From Aphrocallistes beatrix (lineage: Eukaryota; Porifera; Hexactinellida; Sceptrulophora; Aphrocallistidae), in assembly GCA_963281255.1 (NCBI GenBank), contig OY725499.1:3305148-3369147 (forward strand): a stretch of 64,000 bases of DNA. Direction: 5' to 3'. Positions 10,277 to 22,965 of the stretch are shown here, in pieces. The position numbers and the translations under genes were made by a program. Below the pieces are notes generated by a model. The model saw only the letters and a list, made by a program, of their open reading frames with translations, searched no databases and had not been told where the DNA came from. How positions within the stretch are numbered: the first letter of the stretch is position 1; each line of letters opens with the position of its first letter.

Positions 10277-12322
10277 GTCAGGATTTGTGCATACTATTCA
10301 TAGGCGCAAAGTTTGGAAAATGCTGGGGGGAATTACTAAATTATCTCAATAACTTAATAAAGCTAGCAGCATTAAGATAGCGTTTCCATCTAATTAATAA
10401 TTTGTAGTAAGAAACACCTGAGTCTCTAGGCTGGAAAATGAAATTGTCAATAAACAACAAACGATGTTTTGTTACTCTACCCTAAGATATCAGCTGATCA
10501 ATTTATCTTAAGATGCGAACTCACTCTCGATCGATAAACTAACATCAGGGTTTCTTAACGTTATGCCTCGATACCCCATGGGGCTATCGAGATTCATTTT
10601 TTCACTCAAAACAGACAGTCTTTAAAATTAAGCATATGTATCGCAGGTTGAGAACCGATACGCTTGATAGCATAAGTGCCAATATTATAGGCTAAGTTGA
10701 CTAATTCATGAATTATCAATGAATTACTCAAAATTTGAAACTAAATAATGAAAACAATATTTGATATTTTGATTAGGGACCTTTTAACCACTTTTGGGTA
10801 TAGAATCTGCACTAATGTTTGAAATTTTGAATAATTCATTAATTGAATTATTCATAATTCTTCATCATCTTTCAATGAATTAGTCAACTTAGATTATAGG
10901 TGCAATGAAATAAATGAGATGCATCTTACGTCTGAAGGCTTTTGACAGTGTAGATGCGAGATATACAAGATTGCACGAAGCAAAATATCTTGCATTAATT
11001 AATCTCCAATCTAGAAATGATTATTAACAAAAGCTAATTTTTGCATAAGTTGTATACACTTTAGTCAAGATCCTTTTTCATCCCCCAGCAGCCAGCAATA
11101 CTTGTGCCTATGCATTTATTGACACATTTGTAATGACCATATACGTACATACTCTGCAGCTGTATATATGTATAGTTAACTTGTAACAATGACTACCACA
11201 GTTGAGCACAATACCTCTGGATTTTCGAATCTGATATTAAAGTTTCTCCAAATGGTCAACAATAAAATATGGCAGATATGTAATATGATTAATTATAATT
11301 TGTCTGCAAACAATGCACATTGCATAACAGAAATATTAGGGAGAATACAATAGGGGTAGTTACACACACTTTTGTGAAAAATACAACTGTATAAAGTTCT
11401 AGTACTTATTTTGATAAATTAAAGTCTTTTTTAATGCGTTTGAAGGATTTTGAAGATTCGCCTGCTACTTCTTGTGTTGATTTCCCAGTCCCTGCGGTTA
11501 TTGTTGTGGGTCGTTTCCACTGGATATATCATATTGTTTGAGTTCGTAACATTCGATTGGATTATCAACTCTTTACAGTGGATATTGAATGTGTTCAGAA
11601 AGTATGCTTCATTTAGTAAAACAAACTTATGAGCTGAATTTTCCCGAATATTCATATCTTTAACTAATTTTGTATTTTCTTTATTTATTAAATGGTAATT
11701 CTTAAAATCAACAGTGTATGCTGTGTTTGATTGAAATCCAGAAAAAAGAATTTTAATTCTACAAATTTTATTCTTTATTATTGAATGTTTTGATGCATTT
11801 TGTTTATTTTCGATAAACAATGAATAAATTACACTTGTCATGTAGTATACTGTATGTGTGCAAGATTCATAATATAATGTAAACTGAGTCATTCTGACCA
11901 ATCCGTGTACTATGCATACCTATGATCAAAGTCCCAGCAGATTTATCCCATCAATATAGTTAATGATTAATAAATACAATAAACCAGTGTGTAACACTGA
12001 TGGTTCTCAACATATGTAGTGGCGTAGCTAACATTAACTGATTATGGAGTGTAGCACTCTATAACTACGCCGATATTCAATAGGCCGATAATCCGAGTCG
12101 GAAAATGGCTGTTGATTATATTTATTTATAAGGTGTGCAGTGGCATACCACTTTAGTCAAAGAGTATACGTTTACTTGATAAAAAATTTAATAGTAGTCC
12201 CTTTTAAATGTTATTTACTTGGAGTAGTACAGCGTTTTTAGTGTGTTGTAAAATTGGACTCTAAATAGTAAATAGGAGAGTGTATGTCCACTATTCAATC
12301 ATAGAATCAAACATTTCTCCAG
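10277..12322. other. Vault PARP intron between the constant part and cassette 1
   Basis: About 2 kb of AT-rich sequence. It contains a hAT-like MITE (10692-10892). A minus-strand open frame at 11431-11901 is Asn/Ile-rich with no recognisable domain, and I judge it chance. Any shared docking sequence that guides cassette choice should lie here, but I see no obvious candidate by eye. Confidence 0.5.
10692..10892. mobile_element. hAT-like MITE, copy 1
   Basis: A 201-bp non-coding element with terminal inverted repeats ctaagttgactaattcat and atgaattagtcaacttag. It is flanked by a perfect 8-bp target duplication, attatagg (10684-10691 and 10893-10900). An 8-bp duplication points to a hAT-type transposase in trans. 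A second copy in the opposite orientation sits at 50600-50818. Confidence 0.85.
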
Positions 12323-14989
12323 GTGGATCCAACTAACCCACTGAGACTGGAGCTAGCTGTCTCCACAGTTCAATCTCTCATTCAAGAACAACTCTACCCA
12401 CAAGCAGCCACTCTCATCCAACAAACCAACTCCTCTCTACAACCTCTACCTCCGTCAGAGCAAAAATACATCAGATATCTCATAGAAGAACTCAATCAGC
12501 TCGAAAATGTGATTGAAACAGCTGGAAAAGAAGTGATTCCGAAAGATCCAAAGGAAGCGGCAGAACTCTTTGATAGCATGATAGCCGAGCTGGACTGTTT
12601 AAGTGAGGATTCATACAAAGAGAAAACTCTGTTTATGCAGCGATTAAGGGACTACATCACGGCTAGTACAAGTGAGTGTGAGAGTGAGCAGAGACGGAGA
12701 CGGAGCGTTAGTGACACAATGGCACTCAAAGAAACTTGTGAAGACTCGAGCTCGAGTGAAGATGGAACGGGATCATGGAATGCACCTGAATCTGCGGTTG
12801 ATGACTATGTTCTAAGTGAATGTTTCGATCAACCATTTGATATTGGCTCTAGTGCTGTTCCTGATACATACGAAATGTATTCATTTATTTCTGAGCAATT
12901 TAAATCACTTGCACCCCAGCAAGAAATGATAAGCACAGGTTTAGTTCAAGGTAGAGGAGAAGAGAGGAAGATGCCACTAAGTTTAATTCCAAATGTGTCT
13001 GCGGTCGAGAAAGGAATAGAAAGTTTGGATGTACTTGAGCAATTTGGACAAGTTCCCATTAGCCGAGAAATCAGTGAGTGTCTATTTGATCATGCTCCCA
13101 TTAGTCGAGAAACCAATGGCCGCCCAGTCAGTCAAACTTCCAAGGGTAAAGGAATGAATGAGGGTCTATTCGGTCAAACTTCTAGTATAGGGGGGATGGA
13201 TCTGCGTATAGATGGAGGAGGGAGAGGAGGAAGAGGAGGGAAAGGAGGGAGAGGAAGTAGAGGAGGAATGGGTTTGTTATTCGGCCAAGCTCTCAGTAGT
13301 AAAGAACGCTCTCTGACCACTTCGCAGAATCTATTCGGTCCAACTCCCAGTAGTGAAGAGATGAGTGGAAATATATTCGCCCCCAGTAGTGGAATGAGTG
13401 GAGGTCTATTCGGTCAAGCCCCCAGTAGTGGAATGAGTGGCGGTCTATTCGGTCAAGCTCCCAGCAGTGAAGGGATGAGTGGAAATCTATTCGGTCAAGC
13501 TCCCAGTACTGGAGGAATGAGCGAGGGTCTATTCGGTCAAGCTCCCAATACTGGAGGAATGTGTAGGGGTCTATTCGGTCCAACTCCCAGCAGTGGAGGG
13601 ATGGGTGGGGGTCTATTCGGTCAAGCTCCTAGTAGTGGTGGAATGAGTGGAAATCTATTCGGTCAAGCTCCTAATACTGGAAGAGTGAGTGGAAATCTAT
13701 TCGATCAAGTTCCCAGTAGTAAAGGGATGAGTGGAAATCCATTTGTTCAAGCTCCCAGTAGTGGAGGTTTATTCGGTCAAGCTCCCAGTAGTGGAGGAAT
13801 GAGTGGAAATCTATTCGGTCAAGCTCCCAGTAGTGGAGGAGTGAGTGGGGGTCTATTCGGCCAAGCTCCCAGTAGTGGAGGAACTGAGAGCTCAGGGTTG
13901 GATGAATCTTTATTCCTTAATAACAAGTCAAGAATAAAGGATACTGTTGCATTGACATCTTCTGGTACAGTGGAAAGTACCAATTTTTCTGACTTTACTT
14001 TCTGTGGAGGAATGGAGAGTGGAGACTCATTTTTTGCTAGCAGTGCTTCAACAAAAAAAACTGGTGCAAGTTCTTTTGCACCTGCTCCCACTGAAGGGAA
14101 AGAAGAAAGCACTGGTTTAGATTATCCGACTCCAACAGGTGGAATGATTAGTCAAGCCCAAGATTTATTCCCCAAGCATGTGACTAAGAAAAGTCTGTTT
14201 TCAAATCTAGAACGTGAAAATGAGAGACAGTCACAAAAGCAACCATTGAATATTAGAGAGAACTTAATTAATTCTAACTTAATTCTAACTGCAGACAGAT
14301 CATTAATACCTCCATCCAGACAAACAAGTTATGGAAAACCTGATTCTCATGCAGTATTTTCAAAAATTGCACTGAGTCCTCTGCCTAAAAGTCAGAGTAG
14401 AGATGATATTGAAAGTAAAGATCCAATAGCAATTACACTTGAACAAATCAGAGTAGCGAATTATAGGATAACTCGATCGAAAAGTCTAAAAAAGGATAAA
14501 ATGGACTCGAGATTAACAGATACACGTAAAGATGAACAAGAGAGATTAGCGCCAGCACTGCCTGACATGGAGAGTATCTGTGAAGATTTGTTCTCGAGAC
14601 AGTCAGAAGATGGGAGCTGGAGCTTCTCAGATCTGGTCACCATCCAACAATTCCTTCTCAAGTCTCCACAACACATCCAACGAGAGATGGAGGAGAGTGG
14701 AGCCAAGTCGCTAGGCGTCTCACTCTACTCTAGCCTACTCCGGTTCATCCCCACCCTGCTGCTCCTCTTCTTCCTCCACTCAGCCTACTCGCACAGCTTC
14801 GAGATGGCTCCCTCCTTCATCTCCTGGAGTGTGATACCTCCCAGATGGAGATCAGCTGGAGGAGAGAAGGGACTCTCTTTTCTGAGAACTTTCAACAAGC
14901 ACAACCCCTCTCTCTCCTCCAGGCTAGACCTAGCTCCCTCCTGGATGGAATATGCTCGACAGAGGATTGATCTCACTGGTATTCTGTGA
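12323..14989 (+). CDS. PARP4: Vault PARP terminal cassette 1: GLFG/RGG variable segment plus MVP-interaction domain
   Basis: Single exon of 888 codons after acceptor atttctccag|GTGGATCC. It enters in phase 0 as [13 protein letters not shown] and has no ATG near its start. The N-terminal 45 residues are shared with the other cassettes and loosely resemble the CSTF1 dimerisation helices. Uniquely, this cassette lacks the actin-like block. The middle holds an RGG-type tract (about 13213-13272), then about 13 LFG motifs, roughly eight of them GLFG, within repeats of the type GLFGQAPSSGGMS, as in FG nucleoporins. The last 147 residues ([10 protein letters not shown] onward) match the MVP-interaction end of PARP4: [15 protein letters not shown] and [10 protein letters not shown]. 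It ends IDLTGIL and stop. A possible AATAAA lies at 15631. Confidence 0.85.
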   Translation: MDPTNPLRLELAVSTVQSLIQEQLYPQAATLIQQTNSSLQPLPPSEQKYIRYLIEELNQLENVIETAGKEVIPKDPKEAAELFDSMIAELDCLSEDSYKEKTLFMQRLRDYITASTSECESEQRRRRSVSDTMALKETCEDSSSSEDGTGSWNAPESAVDDYVLSECFDQPFDIGSSAVPDTYEMYSFISEQFKSLAPQQEMISTGLVQGRGEERKMPLSLIPNVSAVEKGIESLDVLEQFGQVPISREISECLFDHAPISRETNGRPVSQTSKGKGMNEGLFGQTSSIGGMDLRIDGGGRGGRGGKGGRGSRGGMGLLFGQALSSKERSLTTSQNLFGPTPSSEEMSGNIFAPSSGMSGGLFGQAPSSGMSGGLFGQAPSSEGMSGNLFGQAPSTGGMSEGLFGQAPNTGGMCRGLFGPTPSSGGMGGGLFGQAPSSGGMSGNLFGQAPNTGRVSGNLFDQVPSSKGMSGNPFVQAPSSGGLFGQAPSSGGMSGNLFGQAPSSGGVSGGLFGQAPSSGGTESSGLDESLFLNNKSRIKDTVALTSSGTVESTNFSDFTFCGGMESGDSFFASSASTKKTGASSFAPAPTEGKEESTGLDYPTPTGGMISQAQDLFPKHVTKKSLFSNLERENERQSQKQPLNIRENLINSNLILTADRSLIPPSRQTSYGKPDSHAVFSKIALSPLPKSQSRDDIESKDPIAITLEQIRVANYRITRSKSLKKDKMDSRLTDTRKDEQERLAPALPDMESICEDLFSRQSEDGSWSFSDLVTIQQFLLKSPQHIQREMEESGAKSLGVSLYSSLLRFIPTLLLLFFLHSAYSHSFEMAPSFISWSVIPPRWRSAGGEKGLSFLRTFNKHNPSLSSRLDLAPSWMEYARQRIDLTGIL

Positions 14990-16071
14990 GAAATGCGATA
15001 GAAAGTAAACCTGCATGTTACTGAACAAGATTAGAATCTCCGCATGTGTGTACATATATACATTATTTCTAGGTTGTACAGATATTCAATATAAGAGAGT
15101 ATTGCTTCTTCAGTCTAGCTAGCAAGATCACCACGGTTTGAGGCTATATATATTTTAAACATATCTCCAGATAATCTCATTCCTAGATTATTTGTCATAT
15201 TAGAATCCGTCTGTATAACCAGCCAGCTTTGACCTATCAAGACTTAAACTTGATTATGCTTTAAAATACGTCGTCGAAATATTGTTATTAGCAAGAGGTT
15301 GAAACCGATTGAACCGAATATCAGTATTCATGAATAGTTCCCTTACCGAATACGAATACTGATATTCGGTTCCTGAACGAATATCAGCTATTTGCCAAAT
15401 AATATTTGGTCTAACCGAATATTGAACTATTCGGTTGCAACCTTGGTTGTTAGGATAGTTATAAGATAGTTATAAGGAGTGGTGGCGAATACTTAAAATT
15501 GTTTAACTTGAAGTTGTATATTATATCCAGTGGTATATTCCGTAGAATTATATTCGAGATATCCTACATCATACTGATTGTCTATTTTTTATTTGAACGC
15601 AGACTGTATAAACTTTATCATAGCTTCTGTAATAAATAGCTATCGGGCAATCACAATCTGGAGACACAAATAGGTGTGGTTTGTCAGTCTGGGATGTAAA
15701 TACAGACTCCTTCAGAACTGATAAGCCTAGAGACTGACCTCTGACATGAATGGAAACGTACATTCTCAAAAGTTGCCCAACGCTCGCAACATATAATGAT
15801 AATTAATTAATTTCAAAATGCCGTCCTTTAATTATTTCCCATAACATACATACGTATATATATATGTATTAATCATTATCACTCGATGAGTTGTTCTATA
15901 ATAACTTTTATAAAGGATGAAATGATATAGTTATTATAGTACTACGATGTCTATATATTCCTAAACTAGTACAAGTCACTACTCGTAATAAAGAAATTTT
16001 ACTCAGAATTAAAGAGAATAATGCGTACAACAAATAACATAAACACCTAATGAAAGAGGATATTTCTCCAG
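14990..16071. other. Spacer between cassettes 1 and 2
   Basis: 3'UTR and intron sequence, about 1.1 kb, no gene. It is closely similar to the spacer after cassette 2 (18574-19542), so spacer and cassette duplicated together. An imperfect palindrome at about 15297-15444 has ends aggttgaaaccgattgaac and tattcggttgcaacct. It looks like a MITE; the corresponding copy after cassette 2 is truncated. AATAAA at 15631-15636 is a candidate poly(A) signal for cassette 1. Confidence 0.6.
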
Positions 16072-18573
16072 GTGGATCCAACTAACCCACTGAGACTGGA
16101 GCTAGCTGTCTCCAAAGTTCAATCTCTCATTCAAGAACAACTCTACTTACAAGCAGCCACTCTCATCCAACAAACCAACTCCTCTCTACAACCTCACACT
16201 CCACTAACAGACAACTCTCTCACCGAACAACTCAACCAGCTCAAGCATCTCATCCTATCCAACCCATCCCACTCCCCTCTGCACACAGTTCTCCTAAAAC
16301 AAACACTCTCACCTTCCTTCTCTCCTTCTTCTTCTTCTTCAGATTCTTCAGAAGAAGGACAGTCTCTCGTAGTGGAACTGGGTGCATGGAGAATCAAAGC
16401 AGGATTCTCAGGAGATGACGCGGCCAGAGTTCTCTTCCCTCCTGTTGTTGGTAGACCCAGACATCAAGGAGTCATGGTTGGAATGGGACAGAAGGATAAG
16501 TATGTGGGAGATGAGGCTATGAGCAAGAGAGGGATTCTAACACTCAAGAATCCTTTTGAGAGTTCTGTTAGAAAACCTGCTAATGAAGCACGAAAACAGG
16601 AATTGTTGGATTGGCAGGAACTCCTTGACACAGACGGAGGCGGAACTAGTGAAATGGAAGAACTAATTAGAGCTGAGTTTCCAATCGAAGAGGATTTGAG
16701 TAATATTGCAGATAAATACGGGACTTGCAGTGGTGGTGTTGGTGGTAGCATGTTAATGGAATATGAGGCCTTCCTAGAAGACATGGCTTTAGATAGTTAT
16801 GATGATGTGGTTGAGACTGATGATGAAGAATATGAAGACTTGTTTAGTTCTAAAGCTGGACAAAGTATGCAAACACAATCTCAATCTCAATCTCAATCTC
16901 TGTTCAGCTCCATTGCTCCTACTTCCTCGTCTATACCATTAACTCCCCCTACGGGATCAATGTTACATGGATCACTGAGTGATCCATGTGGCTCCTTACT
17001 TGATGACATTCAACTACGCACTCCTCATTTTCAATCGGGTGGTGGTGCCATTGTACTCCCCGAATCCTTTGTACCCCATGCACTCCATGCCCCCCTTCCA
17101 CTCCATGCACCCCTTGCATCATCCCTTGCACCCCTTGCACATCCTGCACCCCTTGCACCTCCTGCACTCCCTGCATTCTCTGCACCTCCTGCACTCCATG
17201 CCCCCCTTCCACTCCATGCACCCCTTGCATCATCCCTTGCACCTCCTGCACCCCTTGCACTACCTGCATTCTCTGCACCTCCTGCACTCCATGCCCCCCT
17301 TCCACCCCATGAATCCCATGCCCCCCTTCTACCCCATGCAATACGACTCCCTGGATTCTCTAAACTTCCTGCGTGTGGTGGAATACCGTCAGCACTGGCA
17401 CTACAAGGGGCACTAGGTTCCCTACGAGCACCTAGTTTAAAGAGCTCCGGTGGTGGTGGATCTAAATTACTCGCATCAAATAAAGTTGCGAGTGTATTGG
17501 CTAAAAGAACCACTGCAATGTGTGCCTCGGAGGATACTAGTTTGTATGATGATGATGATGATGATTGTGATGATGATAGTGATGGAGGAGGTTTATCTGC
17601 TGAACCCCAAAGTTCTCTCCCTCCTCCTCCTCCTCTGTCTCCTATTCTCACTCAAGCTGCGATGGAGCATGAACATCATTTTCTAGTCCCCATGAAAAGA
17701 GGCCTTAAACTTCCTTCCGCAGCGGCTCCCCAGATAAGTGAAAGTATATCGAGGCACTCAGAGCGTTATTGTATGGAAATTGCTCCGTTAGAATCTGTGG
17801 AAAAATTAAAAACGAAGTTGTCTGTATTACAAACGAAATTGGGAGGCATGAGTGGACTATTGAAGGTAAAGAGAGAGAGCGAAGAAGAAAGAGCACGTTC
17901 TGAGGAAGATTCCAGAAAGGAAATCTTAGAACGACGTCGGATGAAGTTTGAAGAGATGAAGTTTGAAGTAGAGATGAAGCAGTCATATTTAAAGAAGAAA
18001 GGAAAATCTATAAGACTTCCATTTGACGGAAATTCAAAATATACAGATACACGTCAAGACGAATGTGATAGAGCAGGGAAATCTATTTCCTTAGAGTCAT
18101 CTGAAAGTGAAGAAGAAAAAGCAGAGAAGTTAGCGCCAGCACTGCCTGACATGGAGAGTATCTGTGATGATTTGTTCTCGAGACAGTCAGAAGATGGGAG
18201 CTGGAGCTTCTCAGAACTGGTCACCATCCAACAATTCCTTCTCAAGTCTCCACAACACATCCAACGAGAGATGGAGGAGAGTGGAGCCAAGTCGCTAGGC
18301 GTCTCACTCTACTCTAGCCTACTCCGGTTCATCCCCACCCTGCTGCTCCTCTTCTTCCTCCACTCAGCCTACTCGCACAGCTTCGAGATGGCTCCCTCCT
18401 TCATCTCCTGGAGTGTGATACCTCCCAGATGGAGATCAGCTGGAGGAGAGAAGGGACTCTCTTTTCTGAGAACTTTCAACAAGCACAACCCCTCTCTCTC
18501 CTCCAGGCTAGACCTAGCTCCCTCCTGGATGGAATATGCTCGACAGAGGATTGATCTCACTGGTATTCTGTGA
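16072..18573 (+). CDS. PARP4: Vault PARP terminal cassette 2: actin-like block, Ala/Pro/His repeats, MVP-interaction domain
   Basis: Single exon of 833 codons behind the conserved acceptor gatatttctccag|GTGGATCC. Residues 1-98 are the shared N-terminal module ending in a Ser tract. Residues 99-169 match actin residues about 8-70, with [19 protein letters not shown] almost exactly as in actin (actin has S for the first K of KDKYV). The variable segment has acidic stretches ([11 protein letters not shown]), QSQSQS, degenerate LHAPL/LAPPA repeats (about 17070-17330), a poly-Asp run, a polyproline stretch (LPPPPPLSP) and a charged coiled coil (about residues 580-650). The shared C-terminal PARP4-type domain follows, ending IDLTGIL. 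The function of the variable part is unknown. Its closest relatives are cassettes 3 and 5. Confidence 0.85.
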   Translation: MDPTNPLRLELAVSKVQSLIQEQLYLQAATLIQQTNSSLQPHTPLTDNSLTEQLNQLKHLILSNPSHSPLHTVLLKQTLSPSFSPSSSSSDSSEEGQSLVVELGAWRIKAGFSGDDAARVLFPPVVGRPRHQGVMVGMGQKDKYVGDEAMSKRGILTLKNPFESSVRKPANEARKQELLDWQELLDTDGGGTSEMEELIRAEFPIEEDLSNIADKYGTCSGGVGGSMLMEYEAFLEDMALDSYDDVVETDDEEYEDLFSSKAGQSMQTQSQSQSQSLFSSIAPTSSSIPLTPPTGSMLHGSLSDPCGSLLDDIQLRTPHFQSGGGAIVLPESFVPHALHAPLPLHAPLASSLAPLAHPAPLAPPALPAFSAPPALHAPLPLHAPLASSLAPPAPLALPAFSAPPALHAPLPPHESHAPLLPHAIRLPGFSKLPACGGIPSALALQGALGSLRAPSLKSSGGGGSKLLASNKVASVLAKRTTAMCASEDTSLYDDDDDDCDDDSDGGGLSAEPQSSLPPPPPLSPILTQAAMEHEHHFLVPMKRGLKLPSAAAPQISESISRHSERYCMEIAPLESVEKLKTKLSVLQTKLGGMSGLLKVKRESEEERARSEEDSRKEILERRRMKFEEMKFEVEMKQSYLKKKGKSIRLPFDGNSKYTDTRQDECDRAGKSISLESSESEEEKAEKLAPALPDMESICDDLFSRQSEDGSWSFSELVTIQQFLLKSPQHIQREMEESGAKSLGVSLYSSLLRFIPTLLLLFFLHSAYSHSFEMAPSFISWSVIPPRWRSAGGEKGLSFLRTFNKHNPSLSSRLDLAPSWMEYARQRIDLTGIL

Positions 18574-19542
18574 GAAATGCGATAGAAAGTAAACCTGCAT
18601 GTTACTGAACAAGATTAGAATCTCCGCATGTGTGTACATATATACATTATTTCTAGGTTGTAAAGATATTCATTATAAGAGAGTATTGCTTCTTCAGTCT
18701 AGCCAGCTAGATCACCACGGTTTGAGGCTATATATATTTTAAACATATCTCCATATAATCTCATTCCTAGATTATTCTTCATTAGTCTCCGAATTCCTAG
18801 ATTATTTGTCATATTAGAATCCGACGATACAAAATACATTTAATTAAATTCATTAAATAACGTCTGTATAACCAGCCAGCTTTGACCTATCAAGACTTAA
18901 ACTTTCTTATGCTTTATAATATGTCGTCGAAATATTGTTATTAGCAAGAGGTTGAAACCGATTGAACCGAATATCAGTATTCATGAATAGTTCCCTTACC
19001 GAATACGAATACTGATATTCGGTTCCCGAACGAATATCAGCTATTTGCCAAATAATATTTGGTCTAACCGACTGACTATAAACTTTATCATAACTTCTGT
19101 AATAAATAGCTATCGGGCAATCACAATCTGGAGACACAAATAGGTGTGGTTTGTCAGTCTGGGATGTAAATACAGACTCCTTCAGAACTGATTAGCCTAG
19201 AGACTGACCTCTGACATGAATGAAAACGTGTATTCTCAAAAGTTGTCCAACGCTCGCAACATATAATGATAATTAATTAATTTCAAAATGCCGTCCTTTA
19301 ATTATTTCCCATAAAATACATACGTATATATATTTATTAATAAGACTCGATGAGTTGTTCTATAATAACTTTTATAAAGGATGAAATGATATAGTTATTA
19401 TAGTACTTACGATCTATCTATCTATATATTCCTAAACTAGTACAAGTCACTACTCGTAATAAAGAAATTTTACTCAGAATTAAAGAGAATAATGCGTACA
19501 ACAAATTACATAAACACCTAATGAAAGAGGATATTTCTCCAG
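18574..19542. other. Spacer between cassettes 2 and 3
   Basis: Near-copy of the spacer after cassette 1, with small insertions and a deletion of the right half of the palindromic element. There is no gene. AATAAA at 19101-19106 matches the position of the candidate poly(A) signal in the previous spacer. Confidence 0.6.
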
Positions 19543-21915
19543 GTGGATCCAACTAACCCACTGAGACTGGAGCTAGCTGTCTCCACAGTTCAATCTCTCA
19601 TTCAAGAACAACTCTACTTACAAGCAGCCACTCTCATCCAACAAACCAACTCCTCTCTACAACCTCACACTCCACTAACAGACAACTCTCTCACCGAACA
19701 ACTCAACCAGCTCAAGCATCTCATCCTATCCAACCCATCCCACTCCCCTCTGCACACAGTTCTCCTAAAACAAACACTCTCACCTTCCTTCTCTCCTTCT
19801 TCTTCAGATTCTGAAGAAGGACAGTCTCTCGTAGTGGAATTGGGTGCATGGAGAATCAAAGCAGGATTCTCAGGAGATGACGCGGCCAGAGTTCTCTTCC
19901 CTCCTGTTGTTGGTAGACCCAGACATCAAGGAGTCATGGTTGGAATGGGACAGAAGGATAAGTATGTGGGAGATGAGGCTATGAGCAAGAGAGGGATTCT
20001 AACACTCAAGAATCCTTTTGAGAGTTCTGTTAGAAAACCTGCTAATGAAGCACGAAAACAGGAATTGTTGGATTGGCAGGAACTCCTTGACACAGACGGA
20101 GGCGGAACTAGTGAAATGGAAGAACTAATTAGAGCTGAGTTTCCAATCGAAGAGGATTTGAGTAATATTGCAGATAAATACGGGACTTGCAGTGGTGGTG
20201 TTGGTGGTAGCATGTTAATGGAATCTGAGGCCTTCCTAGAAGACATGGCTCTAGATAGTTATGATGATGTGGTTGAGATTGATGATGAAGAATATGAAGA
20301 CTTGTTTAGTTCTAAAGCTGGACAAAGTATGCAAATACAATCTCAATCTCAATCTCTGTTCAGCTCCATTGCTCCTACTTCCTCGTCTATACCATTAACT
20401 CCCCCTGCGGGATCAATGTTACATGGATCACTGAGTGATCCATGTGGCTCCTTACTTGATGACATTCAACTACGCACTCCTCATTTTCAATCGGGTGGTG
20501 GTGCTATTGTACTCCCCGAATCCTTTGTACCCCATGCACTCCATGCCCCCCTTCCACTCCATGCACCCCTTGCACCTCCTGCACCCCTTGCACTACCTGC
20601 ACTCCCTGCATTCTCTGCACCTCCTGCACTCCATGCCCCCCTTCCACCCCATGAATCCCATGCCCCCTTTCTATCCCATGCAATACGACTCCCTGGATTC
20701 TCTAAACTTCCTGCGTGTGGTGGAATACCGTCAGCACTGGCACTACAAGGGGCACTAGGTTCCCTACGAGCACCTAGTTTAAAGAGCCCCGGTGGTGGTG
20801 GATCTAAATTACTCGCATCAAATAAAGTTGCGAGTGTATTGGCTAAAAGAACCACTGCAATGTGTGCCTCGGAGGATACTAGTTTGTATGATGATGATGA
20901 TGACGATGATTGGGATGATGATAGTGATGGAGGAGGTCTATCTGCTGAACCCCAAAGTTCTCTCCCTCCTCCTCCTCTGTCTCCTATTCTCACTCAAGCT
21001 GCGATGGAGCATGAACATCATTTTCTAGTCCCCATGAAAAGAGGCCTTAAACTTCCTTCTGCAGCGGCTCCCCAGATAAGTGAAAGTATATCGAGGGACT
21101 CAGAGCGTTATTGTATGGAAATTGCTCCGTTAGAATCTGTGGAAAAATTAAAAACGAAGTTGTCTGTATTACAAACGAAATTGGGAGACATGAGTGGACT
21201 ATTGAAGGGAAAGAGAGAGAGCGAAGAAGAAAGAGCACGTTCTGAGGAAGATTCCAGTAAGGAAATCTTAGAACGACGTCGGATGAAGTTTGAAGAGATG
21301 AAGTTTGAAGTAGAGATGAAGCAGTTATATTTAAAGAAGAAAGGAGAATCTATAAGACTTCCATTTGACGGAGATTCAAAATATACAGATACACGTCAAG
21401 ACGAATGTGATAGAGCAGGGAAATCTATTTCCTTAGAGTCATCTGAAAGTGAAGAAGAAAAAGCAGAGAAGTTAGCGCCAGCACTGCCTGACATGGAGAG
21501 TATCTGTGAAGATTTGTTCTCGAGACAGTCAGGAGATGGGAGCTGGAGCTTCTCAGATCTGGTCACCATCCAACAATTCCTTCTCAAGTCTCCACAACAC
21601 ATCCAACGAGAGATGGAGGAGAGTGGAGCCAAGTCGCTAGGCGTCTCACTCTACTCTAGCCTACTCCGGTTCATCCCCACCCTGCTGCTCCTCTTCTTCC
21701 TCCACTCAGCCTACTCGCACAGCTTCGAGATGGCTCCCTCCTTCATCTCCTGGAGTGTGATACCTCCCAGATGGAGATCAGCTGGAGGAGAGAAGGGACT
21801 CTCTTTTCTGAGAACTTTCAACAAGCACAACCCCTCTCTCTCCTCCAGGCTAGACCTAGCTCCTTCCTGGATGGAATATGCTCGACAGAGAATGCATATC
21901 CTCGCTATCTACTAA
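19543..21915 (+). CDS. PARP4: Vault PARP terminal cassette 3: actin-like block, shorter Ala/Pro/His repeats, MVP-interaction domain
   Basis: Single exon of 790 codons, same acceptor and phase. It is a close paralogue of cassette 2 along its whole length. The Ser linker is shorter ([10 protein letters not shown]) and the LHAPL repeat region has lost units (about 20535-20690). The tail differs: [10 protein letters not shown]. The actin-like block is intact. The C-terminal domain has SGDGSWSF in place of SEDGSWSF. Length differences from cassette 2 fall in the repeat tracts, consistent with slippage or unequal exchange. A candidate AATAAA lies at 22107-22112. Confidence 0.85.
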   Translation: MDPTNPLRLELAVSTVQSLIQEQLYLQAATLIQQTNSSLQPHTPLTDNSLTEQLNQLKHLILSNPSHSPLHTVLLKQTLSPSFSPSSSDSEEGQSLVVELGAWRIKAGFSGDDAARVLFPPVVGRPRHQGVMVGMGQKDKYVGDEAMSKRGILTLKNPFESSVRKPANEARKQELLDWQELLDTDGGGTSEMEELIRAEFPIEEDLSNIADKYGTCSGGVGGSMLMESEAFLEDMALDSYDDVVEIDDEEYEDLFSSKAGQSMQIQSQSQSLFSSIAPTSSSIPLTPPAGSMLHGSLSDPCGSLLDDIQLRTPHFQSGGGAIVLPESFVPHALHAPLPLHAPLAPPAPLALPALPAFSAPPALHAPLPPHESHAPFLSHAIRLPGFSKLPACGGIPSALALQGALGSLRAPSLKSPGGGGSKLLASNKVASVLAKRTTAMCASEDTSLYDDDDDDDWDDDSDGGGLSAEPQSSLPPPPLSPILTQAAMEHEHHFLVPMKRGLKLPSAAAPQISESISRDSERYCMEIAPLESVEKLKTKLSVLQTKLGDMSGLLKGKRESEEERARSEEDSSKEILERRRMKFEEMKFEVEMKQLYLKKKGESIRLPFDGDSKYTDTRQDECDRAGKSISLESSESEEEKAEKLAPALPDMESICEDLFSRQSGDGSWSFSDLVTIQQFLLKSPQHIQREMEESGAKSLGVSLYSSLLRFIPTLLLLFFLHSAYSHSFEMAPSFISWSVIPPRWRSAGGEKGLSFLRTFNKHNPSLSSRLDLAPSWMEYARQRMHILAIY

Positions 21916-22965
21916 TATGAAAACTGACATTTGTATATGCGGATTTCTTAGCAGAACTTTTTTGGTTACTTACGTGTGTAGATATTCGTCTAGAAAATAG
22001 TTTGCCAATAGATATTCTTGTATAAGGTTAATACCACATTAAAACAACAAAACAACAAAAACCGATTCAGAAAGGGTGGAAAGTTTTTTTTAAGATAGAC
22101 CTTATTAATAAACAAGTGCTTGGTCAATTTGGCTTTTAGATGGTTGAATTTCAGAATAATTGAACCTTTGTGACTGAGATATTAATTAACCAAGTTTAAC
22201 CTCCTTTATGAACTCGTCATCTCCTGAAGTTTAGAAAATTGGCGAAAAATAGTTTCTACATCCATTTCATACAACCCAATCAAGGTTTCATACACAGAGT
22301 GGGTTGGACCTGGCTTCTCGACCAAACCAGTATTTTGAATAAAAAAGTAAAGTATTACGAAAGCCCAGATATGATAGAACAAAGTTTCGGTTCCTAAGCA
22401 CGATAAAAAATATTATTAAAGTCATTCAGTTACATTATATCATCACAACATTCTCATTAATTAAAACCGTAGGATACAATTTATTCTTGTAGTATTTCCA
22501 TATGCTACTTGTACGTAGGTACTTTTAAACCAAGCATCAACTTTGAAATAATTTGTTTAGTAATTACTAATTACGCATCTTTAATTTTATTACATTCAGT
22601 TTACTACTAGATGGAATAGGGCTACCTCTATCTAAATTTTGCAGTGAAATGTATCAATTGAAAAAGGGTGCTGCCAACACTAACAGTTTGAGAAACACTG
22701 CCACTAATACGTGGTAAGAAAAAATGAGTCAGAAAGAGCGGATGGGAATTAATTATAATAATGGATTTAATAAATGTCCTAAAATTAGATAAAAAACAGC
22801 TACGTATATGTACACTTTTCATACCTCTAGTTTTGCAAGTTGGTTTCAAATGTCAAAATGGCGAATGTTAAATAGAATGCAATGATTTATAAGAGATACA
22901 TATTAAGAATAATATACATCGATATGAATTTAAAACGACAACATTGAGAGTGGATATTTCTCCAG
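21916..22965. other. Spacer between cassettes 3 and 4
   Basis: About 1.05 kb, no gene. It is almost identical to the spacer after cassette 5 (29367-30408), including aatatgaaaactgacatttg at the start and gagagtggatatttctccag at the end. It is therefore part of a larger block duplication with cassette 4/6. Confidence 0.7.

Noticed and set aside
11431-11901. 156-residue minus-strand frame in the intron before cassette 1
   Set aside because: AT-rich composition (Asn, Ile, Lys), no domain, no promoter; most likely chance in AT-rich DNA.
17031-17651. Minus-strand Gly/Ala/Arg/Trp-rich frames (also 20487-20993, 23745-24107, 31188-31592), collagen-like
   Set aside because: They are antisense shadows of Pro/Ala/His- and Asp-rich coding sequence in the cassettes.
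22628-22849. 73-residue minus-strand frame, repeated exactly at 30071-30292
   Set aside because: Identity is explained by the recent spacer duplication; no recognisable protein features.
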